The notes under the pieces are model-generated. The model was not told the DNA's origin and searched no databases. It worked only from the letters and a program-made list of their open reading frames with translations. The translations under genes were made by a program, and so were the position numbers. A DNA stretch of 64,000 nt from Aliikangiella marina. GTDB lineage: Bacteria; Pseudomonadota; Gammaproteobacteria; Enterobacterales; Kangiellaceae. Positions 56,458-64,000 of this stretch are shown piece after piece. The DNA lies in assembly GCF_007004765.1 (NCBI RefSeq), contig NZ_VIKR01000002.1, positions 310,001 through 374,000 on the forward strand, given 5' to 3'. Numbering within the stretch: the stretch's first letter is position 1; the number at the start of each line of letters is the position of its first letter.

Positions 56458-56817
56458 TTAATTAACGAGTTTCAGACTAAAAGGATAGCGATAGTAAATA
56501 CCTTCACTCGCTTTTATTCCCGCGATGATGACCATTACAAGCTGAAAAATCGCCAGGCCGAATAACAAGGGGATGCCGATAACAATGACGATGAGTATTA
56601 ACGAGATCATGAATGCAATTAACATGGTAATTTGAAAATTGACCGCTTCTTTTCCGTGATAATTGATGTACTCAGAATCGTCTCTTTTTAACAGCCAAAT
56701 AATTAGCGGTCCAAGGACATTGCCAAAAGGGATTATAAAGCCTGCAAATGCGGCAAAATGGCAAAACATGGCCATATTTCTTTCTTCTTGACTTGGATTA
56801 TAATTGTCGCTCATCAT
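56458..56817 (-). CDS. DUF4870 domain-containing membrane protein
   Basis: A 119-residue membrane protein with three hydrophobic segments and the DUF4870 pattern: an N-terminal MAMFCHFAAFAGFIIPFGN, then LIIWLLKRDDSEYINYHGKEAVNFQ (joined here as two parts, about 42-67) and a final KASEGIYYRYPF. The function of this family is not known. Its stop touches the start of cca with no gap, so the two are likely translated from one message. A 257-bp spacer separates it from the divergent gspA. Confidence 0.88.
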   Translation of the reverse strand: MMSDNYNPSQEERNMAMFCHFAAFAGFIIPFGNVLGPLIIWLLKRDDSEYINYHGKEAVNFQITMLIAFMISLILIVIVIGIPLLFGLAIFQLVMVIIAGIKASEGIYYRYPFSLKLVN

Positions 56818-56937
56818 AGCTCCTTGGGTGACTTAGCGTTAATCCGCTGGAATAGGATGTTAATATAACCTTTTTTAAAAAACTCTAGCAAATATCCTGC
56901 AGTTAACTGGTATGATATCAGGTTGAATAAAACGGTG

Positions 56938-57057
56938 AAATTTAAACTTAATTTAAACAACGGTTGTGCACCTTATTTATTCTTTAAGCCGTTAAAATAA
57001 TATTAGCGACCGATCGCATCACTCATGGTCGGTGAACTTTGGGACAAGTTTAAATTT
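56938..57057 (+). repeat. Widely spaced AT-rich inverted repeat flanking the gspA leader
   Basis: AAATTTAAACTT (56938-56949) and AAGTTTAAATTT (57046-57057) are exact 12-bp inverted copies 96 bp apart, the second ending 17 bp before gspA. Between them is an AT-rich stretch with TAAAAT/AATAAT-like -10 elements but no clear -35 box, and a GACCG/CGGTC-like inverted pair near 57008-57033. The base composition lowers the significance; operator sites are one possibility. Confidence 0.4.
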
Positions 57058-57074
57058 AAATTACAGTCAATAGC

Positions 57075-58709
57075 ATGTATTTAGAATATTTTTCACTGAA
57101 AGAGCGTCCATTTTCGATTTCGCCCGATCCGCGATTTTTGTTTATGAGCAATCGCTATCGAGAAGCATTAACGCACTTAACTTACGGCATTCAAGAAGGT
57201 GGCGGTTTTGTGTTGTTGACTGGTGAAGTTGGTACGGGTAAAACGACGGTTTGTCGTTGTCTTCTCCAGCAATTACCTAAGGATACTCGCTTAGCATTTG
57301 TTCTAAATCCGAAGCTCAACAGTCGAGAGCTGCTAGCGACTATTTGCGATGAGTTTAAAATTGAGTATCCAGAAAATTGCGAAAGCTTAAAAGTTTTAAC
57401 GGATAAGCTGACCACTTTTTTATTAGCTTGCCATCAACAAGATTTAAATGTTGTAGTGATGATCGATGAAGCGCAAAACATCGAGACGGAAGTGCTCGAG
57501 CAAATTCGCTTACTCACTAACCTTGAGACAAATCAAAAAAAGTTGTTGCAAGTTATTTTGGTTGGGCAACCCGAGCTGCAGGAGAAATTGGCCCAACGTG
57601 ATTTACGTCAATTGGCACAGCGAATTACTGCACGCTACCACCTACGGCCTCTCAATTTAAAAGAAACCATCGCATACATTCTTCATCGCACGCGAATTGC
57701 TGGTAGCCAACGGGCGCTATTTTCACGGCAAGCAGTTGAGCATTTACATGCAAAAACGCAAGGTATTCCACGCTTAATCAATACGATTTGCGACCGAGCC
57801 TTAATGGCGGCAGCCAATCGGCAAAAGAAAAACGTGGATAAAAAAATTATCGCGGAAGCCGTCATTGAAGTAATGGGAACGCCAGTGAGTCAAGTGAGTA
57901 ATAAAATAGATTTGACCCAGTGGATAAAGCCGGTTGCTGCTTCAGTGGGCGTTTTAGCGATTGCTTTTGCGGCATTCTGGATGGGGAAACAAGGTGGGGA
58001 CAGTCAGCAACCTGCTGGCTTATCAATCTCGAATAAAACCGCACCGAAAGAAAGCGATTCGAAGGCTTCCAGTGTGAGCCAGGGATCGGTAAATCTGGTT
58101 GAACGCTTAATTGGAGATCAAAGCTGGGATTACAATGGGCAACGATCTTTTACTCATTTATTCAACCTGTGGCAAATTGAATACTCTGCAATTAGCCATG
58201 GTGAAGCATGTCAGTATGCTGAAACTTATGGGTTAAAATGCAGTCGTACTATTGGCAATTGGCAGCAACTTCGAGAATTTAATCGCCCCGCTTTACTTAA
58301 ATTTTCCGCTGGACTACAAGGAGAATTTTGGGGGTTACTCAGACAATTGAAGGGGCTTGAGGCGACAGTTCAATTTGGTGATAAAATTAGTCAAATTAAA
58401 CTGGATGAGCTTTCATCGGTTTGGACTGGTGAATACATCGCACTGTGGCAGGCGCCAGAGGGGTTTACCGGTGACGTAAAGTTAGGCGATAGCGGTGAAG
58501 TTGTTGCTTGGTTGTCGAGTAACTTAATCGAATTATCGCAATCCAGTGGTAGTGTGCAAAATACATTTGATGCTCAACTGCAAAATCAGTTAAAGGCGTT
58601 TCAAAGTCGAAAAAATATTCGCGCTGACGGAATCGCCGGAATGCGCACGATACTCAAAATCAACGCCGAAACATTGCAAGGGATCCCTTTGCTCGACTCT
58701 ATTAATTAG
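57075..58709 (+). CDS. gspA: General secretion pathway ATPase GspA (ExeA-like)
   Basis: A 544-residue inner-membrane AAA+ ATPase. The cytoplasmic N-terminal domain has Walker A GEVGTGKT (about 50-57) and Walker B VVMIDEAQN (about 126-134); a membrane helix is at about 285-305. The periplasmic part contains a cysteine-bearing region and ends in a peptidoglycan-binding domain (about 475-535). In Aeromonas ExeA, with ExeB, uses ATP to help the type II secretion secretin pass the peptidoglycan. The rest of a type II system is not in this window. gspB follows after 17 bp, then mrcB. Confidence 0.92.
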   Translation: MYLEYFSLKERPFSISPDPRFLFMSNRYREALTHLTYGIQEGGGFVLLTGEVGTGKTTVCRCLLQQLPKDTRLAFVLNPKLNSRELLATICDEFKIEYPENCESLKVLTDKLTTFLLACHQQDLNVVVMIDEAQNIETEVLEQIRLLTNLETNQKKLLQVILVGQPELQEKLAQRDLRQLAQRITARYHLRPLNLKETIAYILHRTRIAGSQRALFSRQAVEHLHAKTQGIPRLINTICDRALMAAANRQKKNVDKKIIAEAVIEVMGTPVSQVSNKIDLTQWIKPVAASVGVLAIAFAAFWMGKQGGDSQQPAGLSISNKTAPKESDSKASSVSQGSVNLVERLIGDQSWDYNGQRSFTHLFNLWQIEYSAISHGEACQYAETYGLKCSRTIGNWQQLREFNRPALLKFSAGLQGEFWGLLRQLKGLEATVQFGDKISQIKLDELSSVWTGEYIALWQAPEGFTGDVKLGDSGEVVAWLSSNLIELSQSSGSVQNTFDAQLQNQLKAFQSRKNIRADGIAGMRTILKINAETLQGIPLLDSIN

Positions 58710-58726
58710 TACTTAGGGAGTATAAC

Positions 58727-59530
58727 TTGTCAATTCTTTTGGAATCTCTCAGTCAACAACAGGCAAACAGAAATAAGCAAGTTCCTGATTTAACTGACAG
58801 TCATTTTGATGATGACATATTGGGTGATGAGTGGCTAATAAGAAAAGTCAAAATTTGGCAGGTTGCTTCGATAAGTCTAACTTGCCTTTTGCTGATTAGT
58901 TGGGGAGTCTTCTATTGGTATATTGACGGTTTAGATAACCAACAAGCTCTGAACATCGCGGTAGATACCAATGCATCAGACAAAGTTCTACCTGTCAATG
59001 ATGGCTCCGTTAGGCCTACTTCACCAAATCCGGATAATTCGACTGGAAAACAAGCGAGTACCGCTGTCGGCTCAAATACAGTCGCTAGGACCGATAATGA
59101 CCCATCTTCTAAAAAAGTTTATAAGCCGCAAAAACGACAACAACAGTCTCAAGTGCCACTAAACACTCCTGTAGTTGACTCTGCGAATACATTTGATAGC
59201 CACTCAAGCGAGCCTGCTATCGTTAGTGCTCAGACTTCTGAATCGTCCGAACGAGCTAACACGCCGGCGAGCAACAGTGTTGAGGCTGGTAGCGAGGGCG
59301 CTCCCCTTACTTTGGAAGCGTTATCTGCCGAGATGCGTCAGCAGTTTCCGAATATCGAAATTAACTCGTTTGTGGTTTCGGAAAATCCCGAAAATAGCTT
59401 TGTGATTCTCGACGGGAATTTTTATAAAATAAATCAAGTAATCGCACCTAACTTGATTCTCAGAGATATTTCTAAAGAAGCTATCGTGATTGAGTTTAAA
59501 GGCCAAAAAGTGAGTTTACCCAATCAGTAA
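58727..59530 (+). CDS. gspB: General secretion pathway protein GspB
   Basis: A 267-residue single-pass inner-membrane protein. A short cytoplasmic N-terminus begins with the family-type MSILLESLSQQQANR, a membrane helix is at about residues 44-64, a long Ser/Thr/Pro/Asn-rich linker follows (about 80-190), and a compact C-terminal type II secretion B domain (about 195-267) ends in a beta-rich VIEFKGQKVSL. The start is TTG at 58727 behind an agggag site. GspB works with GspA in secretin assembly. It is 17 bp after gspA and 5 bp before mrcB, so the three form one operon. Confidence 0.9.
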   Translation: MSILLESLSQQQANRNKQVPDLTDSHFDDDILGDEWLIRKVKIWQVASISLTCLLLISWGVFYWYIDGLDNQQALNIAVDTNASDKVLPVNDGSVRPTSPNPDNSTGKQASTAVGSNTVARTDNDPSSKKVYKPQKRQQQSQVPLNTPVVDSANTFDSHSSEPAIVSAQTSESSERANTPASNSVEAGSEGAPLTLEALSAEMRQQFPNIEINSFVVSENPENSFVILDGNFYKINQVIAPNLILRDISKEAIVIEFKGQKVSLPNQ

Positions 59531-59535
59531 AATTT

Positions 59536-61776
59536 ATGACTAAGCATTCTTTCTGGCAAAAATTTAAAGCCTTTTTTTTTCGACTGCTCGCGATCGGCTT
59601 TGTTCTTTTATTATTCTTGGTGATCTACCTTGACTCACAAGTTAGAGACGAATTTGATCAACAAGCGTGGAGTATTCCTGCTAAGGTTTATGCACGACCA
59701 CTAGCATTCTCTCTCGGGCAAAGTTTGTCTTTGAAAGACTTGTTAGCTGAACTTGATTTGCTCGGCTATCGGCAAACAATAAAGGCCAACAATCAAGGTG
59801 AATTTGAGCGCTACGGAAATACTTTAGTGATTAACACCCGTCGTTTCCAATTCTGGGATGGGCAACAAGATGCTCACGTCATTGAATTAACGATCGAGCA
59901 AGACAAAGTCGTCACGTTAAAAGATTTTGCCTCGCAAAAAGGCGTCAACTTTATGCGGCTCGATCCTTTGTTACTCGGTAATATTAATACCGGTAACAAT
60001 GAGGACCGACAGTTAATTTCGCTGGAACAACTCCCTGAGAATTTTATCGCTGCGCTTTTGATAACGGAAGATCGAGACTTTTACAACCATATGGGAATCT
60101 CTTTTAAAGGCATTGCGCGAGCCCTGTGGAGTAATGTTAGTGCCGGTGAGGTTCGTCAAGGCGGGTCAACGTTAACTCAACAGTTGATGAAGAATCACTT
60201 CCTTTCTAATGAGCGAACTATTTGGCGAAAGATGCGTGAAGCGATTATGGCTGTTTTGACGGAGTTCCATTACGACAAGGAAGCCATATTACAGGCCTAT
60301 ATTAATGAAGTTTATTTAGGTCAAAATCGAACCACGGGAATTTACGGTTTCGCCAGAGCCAGCGAGTTTTATTTTGATCGGCCAATCACTAAACTTAATC
60401 TCAGTCAGGTCGCTCTATTGGTAGGTATGGTTAAAGGCCCTTCATATTATAATCCTAGACGAAATCCTGAACGCGCGAAACAACGGCGCGATTTAGTTTT
60501 GTCGATCATGCTTGAGCAAGGCCTTATCACTAAAGAAGCATTTGAGGACGCGACAAAGCGCAGCTTAATGGTGGTCGCAAAACCAAGAGGGCGAACGAGT
60601 AAAGTGCCCGCATTTATGGGATTTATTAAACGTGAATTGAGACAAGAATATTCTCTCAGCGAGTTGAATACCCAGGGGCTGAGATTGTTCACTAGTTTAG
60701 ATCCGTTGGTACAGTCGCGAGCAGAAAAGTCGTTGTCCACTCGACTCTCAAAAATTGAGGCTAATCGCGGTATCGATAAGCGGACTTTACAAGGTGCGGT
60801 TATAGTTAGCGATGTAAAAAGTGGAGACATTCTCGCTATGGTTGGCGATCGTTCTGCAAACTATGTTGGATTCAATCGTGCCATCGATGCCTATCGCCAG
60901 ACAGGCTCAGTGATTAAACCTTTTGTTTATTTACGAGCACTCCAAAATAGCGATAATTTTAATCTGCTAACCCCAATAGAAGATACACCATTTTCGTTGC
61001 AGGGGAGCGATGGTAGTGTCTGGACGCCGAAAAATTATGATGGAAAAAATCACGGTGAAATACCATTAATGGAAGGACTGGTAAATTCATATAATTTAGC
61101 GACTGCTCGATTGGCTTTATCAGTGGGCATTGATGAAGTTGCCGACACTATCATTGATGCTGGGTTTGAACGATCGTTACCGGCTTTCCCGTCTATTGCG
61201 CTTGGCGCTAAAGAAATGTCGCCACTCGAAGTGTCGCGCTTGTATCAAGTTATTGCTAATGATGGTGTTGGTATTCGAAGCGCGGGAATTGTTGCTGTGC
61301 AAGACCACCAAGGACAATTGCTACAACGCTTTCCAAGAAAAACGCAGCAACATTTTGAAGCGGAAAATATATTCTTAATAAAGTACTTATTAACTCAAGT
61401 CGTAGAAAGAGGAACCGCGAAAGCCATTGGCGCGAGCTTTCCGTCGACCCAGTTTGCAGGAAAAACCGGTACGACCAATGATTTACGCGACAGTTGGTAC
61501 GCTGGTTTTGGCGGCGAAAAGCTAGCGGTCGTTTGGGTGGGTCGTGACGATAATCAGCCGAGTGGACTCACCGGTGCAACAGGAGCACTCAAAGTTTGGC
61601 AAGATTTATTCTTGCAAGTTGACGAGAGTTCAGTGGATACTCGAGCGCCAGATGGTTTGGTATGGGGATATCGTTCCAGTGGAATTTTTTCAGCCTTTAC
61701 TGCGTGTAAGAATGAAGTATTAATTCCATTTTATACGTACCAACTGCCTTCGGAATATAAAACGTGTGAGCCATAA
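59536..61776 (+). CDS. mrcB: Penicillin-binding protein 1B (bifunctional)
   Basis: A 746-residue class A penicillin-binding protein. A short cytoplasmic tail and a membrane helix (about 12-32) are followed by a UB2H-like domain (about 60-145), the glycosyltransferase domain with catalytic E178 in ITEDRDFYNH and GGSTLTQQLMKN, and the transpeptidase domain with S458-V-I-K461, the S-Y-N triad (about 520) and KTGTT (about 640). The UB2H region fits PBP1b, which in E. coli is activated by LpoB. It sits 5 bp after gspB, linking secretin assembly with wall synthesis, and is 1 bp before the HIT gene. Confidence 0.95.
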   Translation: MTKHSFWQKFKAFFFRLLAIGFVLLLFLVIYLDSQVRDEFDQQAWSIPAKVYARPLAFSLGQSLSLKDLLAELDLLGYRQTIKANNQGEFERYGNTLVINTRRFQFWDGQQDAHVIELTIEQDKVVTLKDFASQKGVNFMRLDPLLLGNINTGNNEDRQLISLEQLPENFIAALLITEDRDFYNHMGISFKGIARALWSNVSAGEVRQGGSTLTQQLMKNHFLSNERTIWRKMREAIMAVLTEFHYDKEAILQAYINEVYLGQNRTTGIYGFARASEFYFDRPITKLNLSQVALLVGMVKGPSYYNPRRNPERAKQRRDLVLSIMLEQGLITKEAFEDATKRSLMVVAKPRGRTSKVPAFMGFIKRELRQEYSLSELNTQGLRLFTSLDPLVQSRAEKSLSTRLSKIEANRGIDKRTLQGAVIVSDVKSGDILAMVGDRSANYVGFNRAIDAYRQTGSVIKPFVYLRALQNSDNFNLLTPIEDTPFSLQGSDGSVWTPKNYDGKNHGEIPLMEGLVNSYNLATARLALSVGIDEVADTIIDAGFERSLPAFPSIALGAKEMSPLEVSRLYQVIANDGVGIRSAGIVAVQDHQGQLLQRFPRKTQQHFEAENIFLIKYLLTQVVERGTAKAIGASFPSTQFAGKTGTTNDLRDSWYAGFGGEKLAVVWVGRDDNQPSGLTGATGALKVWQDLFLQVDESSVDTRAPDGLVWGYRSSGIFSAFTACKNEVLIPFYTYQLPSEYKTCEP

Positions 61777-61777
61777 A

Positions 61778-62215
61778 ATGGAATTTACTTTACATCCGCA
61801 ATTAGCGAAAGATAGTTATATTTTGGGCAATTTTTCGTTGAGCCAGCTTCTCCTGATTAACGATAGTCAATTTCCTTGGTTTATTTTGGTACCAAGGAAA
61901 GTTGCCATCACAGAAGTTTTTCAACTTGATTCGAATTCACAGCAGCAATTGTGGTCAGAATCCAGCCATTTATCCGAAACTGTTATGAATCTATTCAAAG
62001 GTGATAAGCTTAATGTCGCTGCGATAGGAAACCTTGTTCCACAACTCCATTTGCACCATATTGTTCGTTATAAAGCGGATCCCCTATGGCCATCACCGAT
62101 CTGGGGTAAGCTTCCAATGGTTGCTTATGATTTCGAGGTAGTCCTCCAAATCCAAGAAAAATTAGGTCGAGGATTACAGGATTTTGAGCCGTTGACGGTT
62201 CAAAAAAAATCCTAA
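61778..62215 (+). CDS. HIT domain protein
   Basis: A 145-residue histidine-triad nucleotide hydrolase-like protein. It begins with a MEFTLHPQLAKD-type N-terminus and holds the HIT-like motif QLHLHHIVR (about 98-106), where the first of the three usual histidines is Gln, as in many members of this proteobacterial subgroup. Length and overall pattern suggest hydrolysis of a dinucleoside or AMP-linked compound; the true substrate is unknown. I use the ATG at 61778, 1 bp after the mrcB stop; a GTG at 61766 would overlap mrcB. Probably co-transcribed with gspA-gspB-mrcB. Confidence 0.87.
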   Translation: MEFTLHPQLAKDSYILGNFSLSQLLLINDSQFPWFILVPRKVAITEVFQLDSNSQQQLWSESSHLSETVMNLFKGDKLNVAAIGNLVPQLHLHHIVRYKADPLWPSPIWGKLPMVAYDFEVVLQIQEKLGRGLQDFEPLTVQKKS

Positions 62216-62231
62216 AAATATTTAAAATTCG

Positions 62232-62260
62232 TTGTTCTTGGCAGATGTATATGATATATA
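62232..62260 (+). promoter_or_regulatory. Possible promoter for dksA
   Basis: TTGTTC (62232-62237) and TATATA (62255-62260) with a 17-bp spacer, followed by a GC-rich discriminator (tccgcgcc) as in ppGpp/DksA-controlled promoters. A GAAAAC/GTTTTC hairpin (62331-62348) lies in the leader before a ggcggag site. Box matches are only moderate. Confidence 0.4.
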
Positions 62261-62373
62261 TCCGCGCCTGAATAAAAAGTCAGCTCCTAAATTGGGTTGA
62301 TTTTAATCGGTATAGAAATTGAACTTTTGGGAAAACTTTAACGTTTTCAAGTAGTTAAACGGCGGAGATTCGA

Positions 62374-62829
62374 ATGCCAGCTAAAAAAACGGCAAAAGCT
62401 GCTACAGCCACTACCCTTGGTGCTCTAGGGATTGACCCTTACAAAGAGAAACGTGGCGAAGAGTACATGAACGAAAACCAGGAAGCGCATTTCAAAGCGA
62501 TTCTAGAAGCCTGGAAGAAGCAATTAATGGAAGAAGTTGATCGAACTGTTAGCCACATGAAAGATGAAGCGGCTAATTTTCCTGATCCGGTCGATCGTGC
62601 TAGCCAAGAAGAAGAATTTAGTCTCGAGTTGCGAACTCGTGACCGAGAGCGTAAGCTTCTGAAGAAAATAGGTAAGTCAATCACATCAATCGATGAACAA
62701 GACTATGGATATTGTGAGTCTTGCGGTGTCGAGATTGGAATTCGCCGCCTAGAGGCTCGACCAACCGCGACACTCTGCATCGACTGTAAGACACTTGATG
62801 AAATTAAAGAAAAGCATCTGAATAGATAA
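62374..62829 (+). CDS. dksA: RNA polymerase-binding transcription factor DksA
   Basis: A 151-residue protein that enters the polymerase secondary channel and, with ppGpp, controls stable-RNA and amino-acid promoters. A long coiled-coil (about 50-110) with the acidic tip DPVDRASQEEE is followed by a zinc finger with CESCG and CIDC, four cysteines, all present. The coiled-coil tip aspartates are kept. It is monocistronic in appearance, ended by a strong terminator, and followed by gluQ, the same neighbour as in E. coli and Pseudomonas. Confidence 0.98.
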   Translation: MPAKKTAKAATATTLGALGIDPYKEKRGEEYMNENQEAHFKAILEAWKKQLMEEVDRTVSHMKDEAANFPDPVDRASQEEEFSLELRTRDRERKLLKKIGKSITSIDEQDYGYCESCGVEIGIRRLEARPTATLCIDCKTLDEIKEKHLNR

Positions 62830-62858
62830 CGGCTTTTTAAAATTTTTGCATCTCTCTA

Positions 62859-62886
62859 ACAAGCGCCTATTGGGCGCTTGTTTTGT
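62859..62886 (+). terminator. Intrinsic terminator after dksA
   Basis: ACAAGCGCC and GGCGCTTGT arms with a TATTG loop, followed by a T run (ttttgtttt), between dksA and gluQ. The hairpin ends 15 bp before the gluQ start, so gluQ depends on read-through or a promoter inside dksA. Confidence 0.9.
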
Positions 62887-62900
62887 TTTAGGGTATTGCT

Positions 62901-63806
62901 ATGACTCAAAAATGGGTTGGGCGTTTTGCACCAACGCCTTCAGGTCCTTTGCATTTCGGCTCTTTAGTTGCTGCCCTTGGTAGCTATTTAATCGCGCGTC
63001 AAAGACAGGGACAGTGGTTATTACGGATAGAAGATATTGACCCTCCAAGAGAGATGCCGGGTGCGGCACAAGATATTTTATCGACGCTAGAAGCATTTGG
63101 GTTCGAGTGGGATGGTCCTGTGACCTATCAGAGCCAGCGAACCGCCGCCTATGAACAGGCTTTGGATTTGCTTCATTCAAAGTCATTAGTCTACCAATGT
63201 GATTGCAGCCGTAAAATTGTCATCGAACGCAATGATGGCGTGTATGATAAGTATTGTCGTAACCGCGATTTAATCGATATCGGAGATAGTGCAATCAGGA
63301 TAAAGTTTGACCCGACCTTTGCTAAGTTTAATGACGAGATTTTCGGTCACTGTGAATTCAACCAACAAGTATTTTGTCAGGATTTTGTTGTTCGTCGTCG
63401 CGATGGTCTTTTTGCCTACCAATTAGCGGTGGTGGTCGATGACATTGATTTTGGAATTAATCATATTGTAAGAGGGGCCGACATCCTTGACTCAACGCCC
63501 AGGCAAAATTTTCTCTATCATTGTTTTGATAAGTCGGCACCTAGCTACTTTCATCTTCCCCTAGTCACGGATGAGTCAGGACATAAATACAGTAAAAGCA
63601 AATTTTTTCCTGCCGTGGAGCCGGCAAAGGCTTGTGAGTGGATTCTCAAGGCTTACATTCATCTAGGACAGAAGCCTCCAGAAACCGATCAGATAGATAA
63701 ACCCGATGAATTGTTAAATTGGGCTGTAAGCAATTTTGAGCTAAATAAGATAAGCAAACAGCCTATTGCCTATCCAACTGACCGCGGTGGTGAAATCACA
63801 ACGTAA
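62901..63806 (+). CDS. gluQ: Glutamyl-Q tRNA(Asp) synthetase
   Basis: A 301-residue paralogue of glutamyl-tRNA synthetase lacking the anticodon domain. It attaches Glu to queuosine in the anticodon loop of tRNA-Asp. The class I signature is RFAPTPSGPLHFGSL (residues 7-21, HFGS standing for HIGH) and the KMSKS-like motif is KYSKS (about 232-236). A zinc site with CDCS and the later Y-C in the DKYCRNR segment (about 100-121) is present. It follows dksA after a terminator. Confidence 0.96.
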   Translation: MTQKWVGRFAPTPSGPLHFGSLVAALGSYLIARQRQGQWLLRIEDIDPPREMPGAAQDILSTLEAFGFEWDGPVTYQSQRTAAYEQALDLLHSKSLVYQCDCSRKIVIERNDGVYDKYCRNRDLIDIGDSAIRIKFDPTFAKFNDEIFGHCEFNQQVFCQDFVVRRRDGLFAYQLAVVVDDIDFGINHIVRGADILDSTPRQNFLYHCFDKSAPSYFHLPLVTDESGHKYSKSKFFPAVEPAKACEWILKAYIHLGQKPPETDQIDKPDELLNWAVSNFELNKISKQPIAYPTDRGGEITT

Positions 63807-63856
63807 AAAAAGACTGGCTGTGCTAAAGTCGAGTTCCTAACAGAGGAAACTATCAC

Positions 63857-64000
63857 ATGAAATACCAAGCGATAAACTTCGCTGAAAAATTAAGTCTGTT
63901 TTCTGAGTATTGGTCCCCTAAAGTTGTCGCAGAAATGAATGACTATCAGCTTAAGTTGGTTAAATTAAAAGGTGAGTTTGTCTGGCATCGTCACTCAGAT
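63857..64000 (+). CDS. Cupin domain-containing protein, 5' part only
   Basis: The window ends 48 codons into this gene. The start ATG at 63857 has a clear gagga site at 63843-63847. The translated part ([12 protein letters not shown]..., then [21 protein letters not shown]) ends in HRHSD, the first half of a cupin metal-binding motif. It resembles small single-domain cupins (about 115 residues) of unknown substrate. It follows gluQ by 50 bp. Only the family can be suggested. Confidence 0.72.
   Translation, partial: MKYQAINFAEKLSLFSEYWSPKVVAEMNDYQLKLVKLKGEFVWHRHSD

Noticed and set aside
61766-61777. GTG start of the HIT gene overlapping mrcB
   Set aside because: Possible, but the ATG at 61778 gives the N-terminus expected for this subgroup, one base after the mrcB stop.
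61778-62215. Missing first histidine of the HIT triad as a sign of decay
   Set aside because: Gln at that position is, to my knowledge, usual in this proteobacterial HIT subgroup, so it is not treated as a defect.

Overview
The window is a chromosomal segment of a Gammaproteobacterium. By eye it is moderately AT-rich, densely coding, and carries no phage, transposon, insertion sequence or CRISPR array. The assignment rests on gene order: tRNA-fMet/rimP/nusA/infB/rbfA/truB, lptD/surA/pdxA/rsmA and rpsU/(yqeY)/dnaG/rpoD are all classical gammaproteobacterial blocks. The presence of amgK-murU MurNAc recycling, gspA-gspB, AbgT and secreted S9/amidohydrolase genes, together with many c-di-GMP proteins, suggests a free-living, probably marine lineage (Oceanospirillales/Kangiella-like is my guess, not demonstrated).

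Layout. 0-8.2 kb (minus strand): a possible four-gene run with a very large beta-propeller/PAS/GGDEF/EAL membrane sensor, a MoxR AAA+ ATPase, its VWA (CoxE-like) partner and a periplasmic-ligand-sensing diguanylate cyclase. 8.3-15 kb (plus): initiator tRNA, a structured leader with an intrinsic terminator, then rimP-nusA-infB, a terminator, rbfA-truB, followed by a 2-hydroxyacid dehydrogenase instead of the rpsO-pnp seen in E. coli. 16-25.6 kb: accessory metabolism with an S9A lipoprotein peptidase, an endonuclease/exonuclease/phosphatase-family protein behind a long hairpin that covers its ribosome binding site, an amidohydrolase gene broken by two opposite frameshifts, a MASE1-GGDEF cyclase, an AbgT transporter and a carboxylesterase. 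25.6-36.5 kb: MFS transporter, dut, a PagL-like lipid A deacylase, djlA, murU-amgK (minus), divergent from lptD-surA-pdxA-rsmA (plus). 36.7-40.8 kb: a three-gene surface-glycan cassette (two glycosyltransferases and an acyltransferase-SGNH protein). 41-50 kb: a His-rich lipoprotein, a GAF-GAF-GGDEF-EAL protein, and the macromolecular synthesis operon rpsU-yqeY-dnaG-rpoD divergent from tsaD. 50-57 kb: plsY, folB-folK with a convergent pteridine-reductase-like SDR, a MidA-type methyltransferase, uppP, cca. 57-64 kb: gspA-gspB-mrcB-HIT, dksA, gluQ and the start of a cupin gene.

How the parts work together. Most genes are housekeeping: translation initiation and ribosome maturation, transcription (NusA, sigma-70, DksA), replication priming, folate, and envelope biogenesis (LptD, SurA, UppP, PBP1b, PlsY, AmgK/MurU). 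The least ordinary material is regulatory: four c-di-GMP proteins with four different sensory architectures, one of them with both catalytic motifs degenerate; a duplicated 11-mer and terminator in the rimP leader; and the long hairpin at 18388-18443 that buries a Shine-Dalgarno sequence. I found no clear multi-gene system that I would call undescribed. The best candidates for follow-up are that hairpin, the rimP leader and the 0-8.2 kb signalling/MoxR run.
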